A DNA stretch of 64,000 nucleotides from Branchiostoma floridae. Lineage: Eukaryota; Chordata; Leptocardii; Amphioxiformes; Branchiostomatidae. The stretch lies in the NCBI RefSeq assembly GCF_000003815.2, contig NC_049983.1, positions 5,310,803 to 5,374,802 on the forward strand, written 5' to 3'. Every line of letters begins with the position of its first letter. Position 1 is the first letter of the stretch. The position numbers and the translations under genes are program-made. Below the pieces are notes generated by a model. The model did no database searches, was not told the origin of the DNA, and saw only the letters and a list, made by a program, of their open reading frames with translations. Below, in pieces: positions 23,886 through 37,000 of this stretch.

Positions 23886-24361
23886 TAAAGTGTGCAATGT
23901 TCGTGGAGCGATTTCTTAAAGTCTTAAAATGACGATGAGCCGTCAACCCCTTCCCGAGTTATTCCCTTCCAAAAGGATGGTGCAATTGCGCACGCGCGGA
24001 CGAATTGCTGTGGAATTCCGGGAATTTTTGCGATCGGATATATATATTTTTACATTAGTGATAGAAAATGCTACAGACGATTCCATTTCAGTTACACTTT
24101 AACAGCAAGCCTAATATTTCTCTCTTGCATCTAAGTAACACATTTGCTTAGTCTACAAGTAGTCTCCGACGATGGGGTCGCGGTGTAGTAGTGGGCACAA
24201 TAAGAAATCGCGGTCACTTGACATTACTTGTCATTGACTAATTACCGAAAAACAACCCGTAAGCTAGACAGGTAATTCTGTATTTGTTTGGAAATGATTT
24301 GGAAGCAAATACAAAATGTTACCTTCACCTTTCTATCTGGAAGGGTAAACTGATATCGAAG

Positions 24362-24610
24362 TTATCTGTCGTGACCGAGAGGTGGGGGGTCGAATCCGGC
24401 TGCCGTGTTACCGATCTTATGCCCTTGGGAAAGGCACTTTACACGACTTTCCTCACTTTACTCAGGTGAAAATAGGATAGGATGTTAAATGGAGGTCCCG
24501 TGTTTGGGGAGAGCCGGTCACGTAAAAGATCGTAAAAGAACCCGCGCGATGGTGCGATGTTAGCGGATCAAACCATTCCGGCCAAAATGGGGTAGGGAAT
24601 TTCCCGATGA
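24362..24610 (+). mobile_element. tRNA-derived SINE copy (5' part)
   Basis: CCGAGAGGTGGGGGGTCGAATCC carries a B-box-like GGTCGAATCC. It is followed by GCCCTTGGGAAAGGCACTTT and ACACGACTTTCCTCACTTTA, the same body as the 53416-53904 SINE, but the tail differs. It lies about 300 bp upstream of the DENND6 start. Confidence 0.7.
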
Positions 24611-24913
24611 ACCCCTGCTTTGCCTATTGAGTCATTGAAGTCAAGCTTGCCTAAGCTTGATGTTTCTGACTTAGGGAGAAGAGATGCTGCTAACGTTACA
24701 GTTATCGCGATGGAGCGCTCTTCAGACGAACCTGATTTAGAAAAAAAATAGAAATCTCGATAAAAAGGACTAAAAAAACTTCAACAAAAACAGCCAGAGC
24801 CTAACCTCTTCTTGGAGAGTAGCATACATCAACGTGCGTACTGTCTACACACGTGTCGCTATGGGCTTTCGTACTTTTTGACCCCTCTTACTTGTAGTGG
24901 TATGCCCTAGTGC

Positions 24914-25099
24914 ATGGCTGTCAACATGGCGGCTTCCGGAGAGGACCAGAGGCCCAGAGGCTCGGAGTCGTCTTTTTCGTCTCACGGTCACAGTTCCAGG
25001 CTCCCCAATAGTCCCACGCTACCTTGGGACAAGTTCTCCAACTGGCTTCATTGTATATGTGTAGTCACATTCGATTTAGAGCTCGGACAGGCCATGGAG
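24914..25099 (+). CDS. DENND6: DENND6 exon 1
   Basis: Sixty-two codons from the first ATG, or 58 from the TISU ATG at 24926. The N-terminus is a short Ser/Gly/Arg-rich linker ([20 protein letters not shown]) before the conserved [14 protein letters not shown] start of the uDENN region. Donor GAG|gtgggt, phase 0. Confidence 0.92.
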
Positions 25100-28000
25100 G
25101 TGGGTGTTTTCATCGCCATTAAATTTCTTTCCTTGCTGAGCTAGCTTTTTTTTGTGACGAGATAACAAAGGAACATGTGCCTTTAACAGTGCCTCTGACG
25201 TTTGGTACACGTACATTTTGAACCTGGAAGCTAACGTGTACTCAATCAGAATAGGTTGCAAAAAGAATGTCACTCTATACTAGCAAATTATCTGACTTTG
25301 GGCGCATGTCGTCAGACACGGGGGGGGGGGGGGGAAATTATCATAGAGTGATGATGTTAATTATCTACAGCAAGGAGGTCTAGAGGCACCCAATGCAATA
25401 TAGGGCCTTGAAAATTGAAAGTTATTTCTACACACAGTAAGTTTAATAACACTATCCTATTCCATATTGACCTTCATTAGCCAAAGTTTCGATTTCATTG
25501 GGTGGTGAGAACTCATTTGAAAAGCTGATCCCGAGGCAGCCATTATTTCACATTTTTGGAACGCATGCAATCATCACCGATGAGTCCCGAATTCTCGTTT
25601 GTTTGAGACATGTTTTGATTTGTGAACGCGTGCAGTCGAACCGCAGGGCTCTATGCGCATCCATTCTGCACGGCCCTCTCTAGTCTTGGACAGGTCACAC
25701 ACCTGATTGCGTTTTTTCCTGGTTTAACCCAGACGCATGGGTGGAAACAGCTGCCTGTTGTGCATCAAAAAGACCTCAGACCTATATAATGTTTATACTT
25801 TTATATCTACAGGTTTCGCCCAGTACTACCATGTAGATATTTCGTGCATTGAAAAATGACAGCGGTCACAGTTCCAGGTATAGCTTCCGAAACGTTGGCA
25901 ATTTTTACAAAAATTTTTAGTCTCAGCATAGTCAAATGTTACTCTGCAACTGCGCTAAGTGACCAATTTGACCTTTCAATGACCTTCATTTCAATCTGGA
26001 GGTAACTGTGCAGTTAATTCAAACTGGAAGGTACAGTCTGTTTTTTTTTTGGGGGGGGGCAGTTTTTGGCATAACGACGTCTGAAGTATCCCTCTTCATG
26101 TTTTCACCAATGCCATAAAACGGCATAGAACATTAATCCGATACTTTCCAGCATTTTCAACACTGAACAATGAATAAACAAGCAGCCTTTGGCGCATTCC
26201 GGTAACTATTTAGTGCACTGTTTACTATGTTTCCCCGGCAATTGCTACACGTGCATTGGTCTCCCACTTTCTGTGGTGTCGCTAGAAAATAACACTTCAA
26301 AGAGAGTGTAATTGATAGCAGGTCCCTTGGTTTTCTATTCCCAGTGGAATGTAAATCCGTCACAATGATATAATAAGGCTGGTTATAAACGGATTTCATA
26401 CTTACAATGACAAATCTGTATCAATCAGCAGGCATTTACTCATGGTTTAATGCAAATCGGCATGTCAGTAAACTGCCAGCATCGCGATTAAAACATGGCC
26501 CGAAAATGCATCAACCAGCGGCAAACCCTTTCTTCTGTTCCACTACTTGGTTATGACATTCTATGAAACTTTTCTATGAAAGCTGTTTTATAACTTTATA
26601 AGCAAATGGCTCCCTCAAAATATACCCGCAAAACACACTACAAACAACCTACAGTAAGTCCCCATGTGGGGCTGTTGGTATCGCCTGAGATCCGTCTTGC
26701 TGTGTATTGGGATGTGAGCATTTTCAGATTGGGGGGGAAGGGGTGCTGATGCACGTTTTCAAAATGGCGCCTGATCTGTTCGGAAGGCTGCTGATAAGCC
26801 TGCAAAGCCGCGCTGGACTTGTAGGAGAGATGATTCCAAGGCATGTTGGTTGTCATCGATGGACAGTTGATTGATTTGTTGTTCATTCACTGTGATTATA
26901 ATTTTGTGATGTAAAGACGTAATGTAGGATTCATCGAAATTATGACCGCTGCCCCCGTCCCATGGCTCCATTAACGGCAGGAAAACACACCGGAAGATCG
27001 ATTAACTTGTCACTCCAACATGTGATCTTTGAGAGCTCAAAATTTCAAGGTTTTATGTCATACACTTTACTGGTTTTATAAAGCACTAGAAAGAATTTGC
27101 ATACCAGAGCTAGAGTTTTACTAACAGATAGGTTATGAAAAGTGTCGAATAAAAGGGGTGTCGTATTTATGTTTCCTAGCGTTAGTCTGTACTTCACACA
27201 AGGAACTACAATTAGTACAAAGGCTTATGTTACAACACTGCTACTGGCAAAAGTTCATTTGTGTTGGTAGAATACATTATAGAAAAAAATTCCTAACACT
27301 GAATTAAACTATAGTCCAACACTGATTAAAACTATAGGGTCACTCACCCCTCTAAATTTTCGGTCAATCTCCGTCGACCTTGTTCACAGAATGACCCGCT
27401 CTATCTCCAGCAGTGACATCAGGAACACCCCACTTTTGCAGGAGGGGGTCATAAGTATCAGAAAGGCTATGTCGCCCCCGTCTCTGTTGAGTGTGGGCCA
27501 GTGGGCTCTAATGTATCGGAGATTAACTGAAAATTTAGAGGGGTAAGTCCATATAGTTTAATTCAGTTTAGGAAGTAAAGTTGTTTTTTTTCTATAATTG
27601 AACTGTACTAATTCATTGGTTCCAGGTCTGGGAGCAAACGCCAGCCTGGGTTGATGCACCTGCTGTCTTTTTTGATATAACACTTTAACAGCGCATGCAA
27701 GCATGGCCGGTGTGTCAGACAGGACCTGTTCCAGCTTATCAAGTTTCACACACGGCCCGCGGGTATCTCTTTCTGGTGCAGACACGCCCGGGGCCTGACC
27801 ACAACCTCACACAATATTGCTTTCTTTTTCTCCTGATAACAATTTCGTATACAGGGCTCGAAATACAGGTGCACCCAAAATTGGAGCTGTGCACCCAATT
27901 ATTTTCTGTGGGTGCACAGGGTGCATCCAAATATTTTCTTGTGTTTATGTATGTAAGGGACCGTACGGCATTTAGTGAGGGGGGAGGGCCGGTCGCCAGA

Positions 28001-31000
28001 GGGTCGGGTCAAAAATTTTTTGCTAGGCCCTCCCCCCAGGTCAAAATTTTTTTTGCTAGGCCCTCCCCCCAAGTCAAATTTTTTTTGCTAGGCCCCCCCC
28101 CCCTCCTATCAACTTTGAAAAAATATTCAAGAATCCGATAAAACACTGCGCTCTCATTTGGAAATGTGCTTTGCGTCATACTTTTTCATGATTTTCATCG
28201 CGAAGTAGATCTCTCACCCCTAGTAAAAAGGAAAACAGAATGGCTCAAAATATCTAAATATCTGCTGTAGTGGTGCGTACCGGAGCTCACATTCCGGTTC
28301 AGGTCCGGGCTCGAGTCCAGAGATTCCGGTTCAGGTCCGGACTTATAAGTCCGGTTTTTGACGGCCGCTAAATTTTTCCGCATCAACACAAGCGTTAAGC
28401 GACCAGGCCGCATGCGATAAAAAAATATTGCCGAAGACATCAATTTTCAATGATAATTTTCGGGAAATCACGGTAGAATATGGCCTTTTCGGCTTGCGTT
28501 TTGACGGCCCGAAATTTCAGCATGGCGCTTGCGAGGTCAATACGGGTCATTGGGATAGCCTACTGTAATGCGGGTAGAAGCGACGCGCGCGGTTTCATTA
28601 TTCTCTTCATTTAACCTTACAAATGAATTGTAAGTTTATTCGTTACAGATTTAAAGAAAAGGAATATAAAATAAGTTTATGACTTCATAATATTTATTTA
28701 AATAAAGGTGTCTGTGTTTCTTTTTAACAAACTGCTCGCCCATGCTTTTAGTGAAGTAGCCCGACAAGCGACAAACATGACAACAAGCGCGGGTGATTTG
28801 TTTTTTCTCGGGAAATTTCTCATTTACATGTATCAGAAGGTATGGGACTTCTAAAACCCACACCAGAAGATAAACAAAATCACAGACGTTATTTTCATGG
28901 GTTAAATTACTAAAATGAACCAGTCATTTTTGCCGCGTTGCCAGATTTTGAAACAAGGTTTCTGTGCGGACGGTGGCGCGACCATGTGCTAATGGCCCGC
29001 TCATGGTGGTAGGACAATCTATTTTCGCAAACATACAGTTATTTTCGGGCCCGTTGGCTGCAGTTAATAAAGTAACATAGGTATCTAGCGTTGTTTTAGA
29101 TGATACTAGTATACAACAAGAAAGAGATTTCCGGTTCTCAAAAGAAAAACGGTTTTCTACGTTCCGGTTTTAACCGGACTTGAACCGAAAGTTATAGCAA
29201 GTCCAATTCTACGCACCACTAATCTGCTGCATAGAGACATAGATATTTGCTTTATAGCAGCTATTTCATTGTTTTGATATTAAAACAACACCTAAAAAGC
29301 ATTTGTACCTGGATTTCTAGTAGATTTGCGCCACGAAGCGGCACGCGGCCCGCCCTCTTAATTTACGCATTGCAAGCTCGTGGCCTGAGCGGCTTGACGG
29401 AAACTATTTTCAATTTACATAATATATTTTGAACTTTTTCTTGGTTCTGTGGTGGTAATAACTTACGGTAAATCAGGGAAAAAATTACCAAAAAAAACGA
29501 CAGAACGATTCAAGTAACCAAAACTGTAGTGGGGAGGGGGGGAGGCTCGTTACTAAAACACAACCAGTAGATTTCTAGCGAGGACATGATCCCTTCACAT
29601 GCAAAGTACCCAATTACCACGTACTGGTCTTGTATAGCGCAAATAGATAGTATCAAGAAGGTTATGGTTTGAAGGTTTGGTGCCGACGCGTAACGCTGAT
29701 TTTCCCATGGCGGGGTAGACCGGTCGCCTCTCTCTAGCCGCCGGCGGGCGTGAGAACGCAGACTTGCAGGAGATCTTTTAAAAATGCCACGCTCTTTTGC
29801 CACGATTTCCTGCATTGCATTTTAATGGGCAAATTTGCTGGTTAAATGACATTTCTATAAAAAAAAACCCTCTGACACGAGGGTTTCAAGTTTTTGAGAA
29901 CGACGTTCCAAACACCATGTCCGGCGCCAAAGGCACGAAGAATCGCAAGGTAGGTTCGGGGAAATTTTGAAATCTTGACCCTCTTAAAAGCCGTATTTCC
30001 TGCCGTTTGAGGGAAATATTTTGCTGGCAAGCAAAGCTAACTTAAATGGCGTTTCAATTTAGAAATACAAAATTAAATCCCTCCGAACACATTATCACAA
30101 TGTCGGTCACCAAAGGCGCGAGGCCCGGCCTGAGGTCACGTCAAAAGGGATCCAGGGAAATTTTTACAAATTTTTACCCTCGAGCTCTGAAACGCCAGTT
30201 ACATTTTGAGGGCAATAGGCCAGGGGTAAATTTTGCTGGCAGACTAATCTAGAGTTTAATAAAATTTCTGTAAGTGAAAAGGGTTTTCAAGCGCAATGCA
30301 TAAGCCCCGCCTCCTCCCCTTTCGCATTTTCACTGTGTCCCGAGCGCTGACCATGGGCGATCCCTTGCATGCGGAGGCCAGTCCAGAAAAATTTTGAAAT
30401 CTTGACCCTCTGAAACGCTGTTTCTTGGATTTTAAGGGACAAATTTTGCTGGTAGACCAAGCTAATTTTTTTTGCTTGGCCCTCCCCCCAAGTCAAAAAT
30501 TTTTTGCTATGCCCTCCCCCTGGCTCAATATTTTTTTGCTAGGCCCTCCCCCCTCTGGCGACCGGCCCTCCCCCTTGCTAAATGCCGTACGGTCCCTAAA
30601 GATATCAAAGTCTAGTATACATCATATCATCACATTCTTTACATCAAAGTGTTAGAAAGATAATAAAAATGTCTGTCATGGTACGTGTTTAAAAATTTGA
30701 TAAGTTTTGATATATGCACCCAAAAATTTTTTGGTGTATGCCGGTTTTTAGCACGCATTTTGAGTCAATTTGTTGACAATGTTTGGTTTGACATTTTCGT
30801 GTAATTATCCGGAATTGGTAATTTTTCGTGATGCAGATAAGAGAAGTCATGCCAAACAGAACATTATAAATGTTTTGCCATTTGCTAACAAATATTGTGA
30901 TTTTCATTATTCATGTACATGTAGCAGTGGGGTTCAAGGACTGAACCCCACTGCTACATTCATATCGGATTCCAAAAGTCATCTTGAACTTTTCATTGGT

Positions 31001-34000
31001 ATGATATTCCTGTCATTTTGCACAATTAAAATATAGATATTCCCAATAATCAGGCAAAAACCTATTTAGCATATTGTACGTGCTATTATGTTAGCGTTCA
31101 ATCTACCGGTACCTACAGATAAATGAACTATGAAAATTCAATTGTCCCTTCTTTACAACTTGCCCTGTGATGACATGTATGTAACTAAATCAGTTCACCA
31201 TTCTAGGCAGAAATGTCAGGCATAGACCAGGTGCTTGCAAATGTTACCTTTCTAGTTAGACTTACTAAAATAGCTTTGTTGATGACATCAAAATTTGTCG
31301 CTAAACATGCAGCCATGTAGGAAATGGTTTGAAGGTTAGGTTTGTCATGCCTTTGAAAATTAGGTAAGAAATATCCCAGTCATTTCTTGGTCATTTTAAC
31401 CCCCCCTTCAAAATTTTCTGCTGTTGCTGGGTTGAAGATGTTAATATCATACAGTCAAACCTGTATTAGCAGCCACCTTTGTATAGCAGCCACCTGGCCA
31501 TAGTGGCCACTTTGTGTCGGTCCCTTGGATTCATAATGATTAAGAAATAGGCTTAGCGGCCACCTGTCCAACGTGGCCACACGATTTCCGGTCCCGTTGA
31601 TACAGAAACACTGCCTATTGCAACCATACTGCAGCCTTATGTCACCCTGCACCGAGTTTGAAATTGTAGTTTGTGAGGATTTGGAGTTCCTGACAGGGTC
31701 ATTTTGGCAGTAGCAGAGGGTATGCATGCCTTGAGCATTAAAGTGCAAGTCTTTTTCGGTGAATTTACCGATTGAGACAATGTTACTTGGTGAGAAAGAT
31801 TAGTGGGAACTGAAATCATGTGTGGCTTGCTCATAGTCAATTGATCGACATTTTCTCTATAGTGGCCACCTGTCTATAGTGGCCATATTTCTCCAGTCCC
31901 TTGAGTGGCCGCTATAGACAGGTTTGACTGTATTTTTTTGGTTTATCTTTGTAGTTCGTTACTTGTTCTAGACAATTACCATCGATTTTGATTTCTAAGC
32001 CATGACAATTGTTCATTCTTTAAGAAGATCCCTTGGTCTTACTAATATTAAGTGTTAACTGATTATTGTGAAACCAAGTAAACAGTTGATATGTATGTTT
32101 ACTTTCCTTGTCACAAATCAAGTTGATCTTTTTTATTTTTCAGCTCATTTACCCAGGACATATCAAGTTGTCAGAGAAAGAGGTAAGTACATGTTGTAAT
32201 GTATGTTTTATGTACATGCATTGCACATCTTCCAAAAGTTACTTTTCTGGTACTGTACACTGTAACATGCATTGGCATAATACCGGCCATAGACTTATAC
32301 CGGCCGATAAAAAATAATGGAATTTAAAGAGATCTACACATGCAACAATAGTTATTTCTGAGGTATGCACACTTCAGACATCTACATGTAGGTGTCCAAT
32401 ACATCATTTACAAAGCATCGATAACAATGCATTCGAAGACAACAAGGCCAAAAGTTTCCAGTTCATTTTCGGGGCAGGCGAGCTCGTCGTGGGACAAACA
32501 CACTGTCACGTTCATCGCCAGATTTGTAGATAATAATCACATGTGCTCACGGCACAAAACGAGCATGATTCAACAGCAATCTTGAATTTCTTTTGGTGAC
32601 CTACAACTCGTGTAAAAGTGTGAAGAACCGTTGCATTATCGCCCGGATCTACGGCTGAATGGGTCAAATTGAACGTACGCCGCCATTTTCCTGCCATTTT
32701 TAATGCTACGCCAGCAGTAAAATTTTGCGTCATAGCGGTTGTGACGGACCAAAATTAAATGAAAATTCTTGTCAGTATACGCCCATTTTCTCATGACTTT
32801 TTGTATGCTCATGCAGGTTTTTGTTTTGTGCAACTACTAACAGGAAAGGAAGGAACAACAGAGGATGTATAAAGGTACATAGCGGCAGTTAATTGTGCCG
32901 TGTTTCGTTCGGCCGGTATTGTTGCACCCCCTTCCAACCACGCGCCCGTTCTCCGTGCAATTCCGCAGTGTGTTCCAATTACGATAATATGTTTTTAGCA
33001 CGACAAGAGAGACAAAATAATATACACAGAAGAAGTGGCAAAGGTAAGCTGTAACAGCAACATCTAACTCTAGAAAATGATGTGTTGATCATTTGCCAAA
33101 TTAGTATTGCTTGAGAAATTGCAGTAAACCGGCCGGTATTATGCCAATGGATGTTAGCTAAGAATTAGATTTTTTGTCAATTTTGAACATCCAACATCTC
33201 ATAGTTTTAAAGCTTTCTTTGTTTTTCACTACCTGCTTCCTTACTGGATCACTATTCATTATGCATGTAGGCACATGCTCTAGGCATTGCAAATTTGCAT
33301 ATTTATCATATTCAAAGTAATAAACAAAATTGGTGCCATATACCAGAGCAGGGTTGGACAAGCCCACTAACCTCATTGTCCCAGGCAAGTTAAAGTGCAG
33401 TTCGGGCAAGTACATGTCCTATCCTACTTGTCCTATTGGGCAAGTAAGATTTTTTGTATGAGTGAGATTTTGATATACTTGTTACTTTTTGCAATCATGG
33501 AATCTAGCATCGGTCAACTCAGGAAAATAGACAATGACAAAAGAATTCTATTGCTGGAAGTGAAAATACATAGAAAAATGTTTATTTTTAAATTTAGGAC
33601 AAGTGAAAAGTTGGTTTGGGCAAGTCAATTTTTTATGTACTTGCCCAATAGGACAAGTGAATTTTTGAAAACTTGTCCAACTATCCTCATTTGCATATTT
33701 GTTATCTGCTTATTTTCCACCATCATAATTCACATGTGTTACATTTATTGAAATCCAGTTAATGAAAACAATGGAATTATACAATTCCCTCATTAATTAT
33801 ACAAATTAAGACCTCATTTGCATAACATGTATACCATTCAAGCATCTTTGCCTAAGCTACATGCATGCCTAAAATGATGTCAATCCGTCGATCCTTTCTG
33901 CAGTTATCCTCTTTGGAATGTCTTGACAAAAACGCCCCTGCAGTTCCAAAATTAAATGTAAGGGGGCTGAAACTTGCCCCACTTTGTCATGACACTGAAA

Positions 34001-37000
34001 GCTATCTACTTGAATGTCAAGACGATATGTCCGGGACAAGAGATGTACTCCTTTTTTGCATAATTAGTATTTCATTTTGTACAACGTTGTCTAAGATACC
34101 TACATACAAAAAATCATGAAAATCCGTTGTTCCCTTCTTGAGTTATCGTCTTCAGAAGTTTTTGACAAAAATGCCCCTGCTATCCCAAAACTAGTCGCTA
34201 GGGGCCCAAACTTATGCCACTAATTCATAAGCACAAGAGCTATCCAACACCCAAAAATCGAGACCATAGCATGTTCACAACATACAATGTAAGATAGCAG
34301 AATAAAGGGGGGAAAACGCCTGGGTATTTGCTATCTCTACCTCCATGCTGAATTTCAGCTCATTTGGCCCAAAAATGAAAAAAAAGTTGAATCCATTTGA
34401 AGATTTAACAGTAGAAGAAGAAGAATGAGAAGAAGAAAAACATATCAAACTAGAAAGACAACATTTTTGAAAAAAATGCAGGATGTGGGCGAAGGGAAAA
34501 GAAAGCAAAAATCGCAAGAAAAGAAGCAACAAGAAAGGCAACATTTACGCGAAAATGCAGCAAAAAGAAAAAAAAATTAAAAAACATTATCTGTCCACGG
34601 ATTCGATCCCAGAGCGTTGGTTTACCACGCGTGTATAATACCACTGTGCCAGTGCTACGACATGTTACATGCGCATGTTTTAACAGGTATACAAATGTAT
34701 TGCGTTGCTTGAACACGTCCGTTCACCTTTGAATTTGCAAGATTCCAAGGTCCAATTTTCTGAAGATAAGGTTTTTGTGTGAAAATTTATCAATCTCGTT
34801 CATTCCATCGTCACCGAAACTCCGCGATTTTCCACACGGCGGGGGAGGCCGGGCGGCCCCGCTGGCGAAACCCGCGACCTTCCGCTGGCTATTTCTCGCT
34901 TATAATCGAAGGTATTTCACTAAAACTTGGACAGAATACTAGAATAATTTTTTGCAGGGGCATTTTTATGTTGTTATTTAGCCGATTAGATGCTCTGAAC
35001 TTGCTGCATTTTCAACGTTTTTCGGCCCCGTAACCGGTTCTACCCAACGTCCAATACCCCTACTTTTTGTGATACTGCGCTGCCGAGTGCCATTTTGTGA
35101 CCTGTGCGTTGATAGGTTTACCCCTGGCGTATCCACCAGACAGTCAGAATGTCAGCCAATCAAAAAGCTGGAAACGTGGACTGCATGCTACAGGTTCCAT
35201 TTTTTCTGAGTTTTGATTGGTTGGGTGGTATATCTGTAGAGATACTAAATGTGTGGCTTCGCCCACATAAATACAATAACCCATTAGTCAATGGAATCCG
35301 ATATAAAACCCCTTAAACTAAAAACTAAGTGCATGTAAAATCAACGCCAACATACAATTTTGAATGTATGATTACTCAAAAAAGTATTGCTAGCACACTT
35401 GCCATGGGTTCAATGTGGGCTTACAAGTCCAGACCTGAACTTGGGTTGTACCCTACATCTGACTATATTCTTGATATACCGGTGTGATGATATTTGTTTT
35501 TGACTGTATTGTTGATACATCAGTGTGATGATATTTGTTTTTACAGAAAATGAACATCTGTTACCTGTCCTTCCCTGACTCCAACTCTGGTAAGTGTGGT
35601 GAAACATCTCTCATTCTTGAATGAAGAAAAACATGTAAATAAAGCGTACCATATTCCTTGTACTTTATGAGTCTTGACATGCATATGTCAACTTTAAAGT
35701 TGGTCAAAGCCAAAGTCCAAATGCATACTTAATTTAGGTTTTCTCTCAAGAAAATTGCTACAACTTAGAAGTACAAGCCAGGAATTCGCTGCAGTATTGT
35801 CCTGAACATTGATAATAATTTACTTATCATCTTTTGTCTACTATTTACAAGATAATGGTGTTCCATGAATTTAAATCATGTAATAGACATACATTACACT
35901 TAGTATTAAAAAGTGTTTTGTTATACTTATGTTGCTAAGGATATTGTGAGAAAACAACTGGAAAAAAAAAGTTGGCAATCGCCCAATTCAATTTGCAGTG
36001 TGCTGGGGCTGGCCGTCACAACAAATAATTTATCCCTGAGTTATCATCGGGCTGCACACCGGCACAATGTTCATATCCATGAACATTGCGAGAGAAAGCA
36101 TAATCGTTAATATCTGAAAATGTTGCAAGGTTCTTCTTAGTGGGAGTTTTGTTTTTGTTTTATGAGTAAAATGCAAACTTATTGTGGAAACCCACGCTGC
36201 TTTCAGTACACTTCAGATTCAGTGCTAGAGACACTGTAAATCTGCATATAAATGCATGTTTCCTCAGAAGGTTCTTTGAACTATTCCTCAACTCGAATAT
36301 TGCAATGTAATTGGTGAAAATAACGTTCTGTTGTGTTTTGACACTTTTGAACAAAAAATTGCGGGTGGGCTTGCTGCCCCTTCTTTAGCTTGACCAGCAT
36401 GAGTTCTAAGGGGGTTTCCCTTCATTATGCAAACATCAACCAATCAGAGGTGCATATTGCGAGTATGTGATGCTAGAGCTGTAGACAAAAGTTACTGTTA
36501 CTTTTCCTAGTCTTAATTGATGATGCCTGCAATAACGCCGACAGTTCTGTGTGGAAGTATGTCGATGATATGAACATGTTAGAAACTAGAACCCTCAACC
36601 AGGCATCTACTCTACAAAGTGATCTGGATGAGTTAAACTCCTGGTCTGAAACTAACCATATGCTTTTGAACAGTGGTAAGTGTATGGTCATGCATGTCTA
36701 CTTTAGCCGGAATCCCCCATTGCTGCCATCGCTACAAATAGGTGATGTGTCACTGCCCGAAGTCCCCAGCTTGAAACTACTTGGTGTGTTTGTCCAAAAC
36801 AACCTACGCTGGGACAAACAAGTGAACTACATGGAGGGGAGAGCAGCTAAGAAGCTGTACTTCCTTAAACGACTCAAAAGGTTTAACCTCTCCCATAGTG
36901 ACCTCACCACCATCTACACAGGATACATTAGACCTATCCTGGAGTATGCAGCCCCTGCCTGGTCCCCCGGTCTCACTAAAACCCAAGAATGAAACCTTGA

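Noticed and set aside
24982-25880. 16-base match (CGGTCACAGTTCCAGG) between DENND6 exon 1 and intron 1 at 25865
   Set aside because: Too short to show a partial exon duplication, and the flanks do not align.
34591-34661. Candidate functional tRNA on the minus strand
   Set aside because: A and B boxes are present but the acceptor stem does not pair and the anticodon stem is mismatched.
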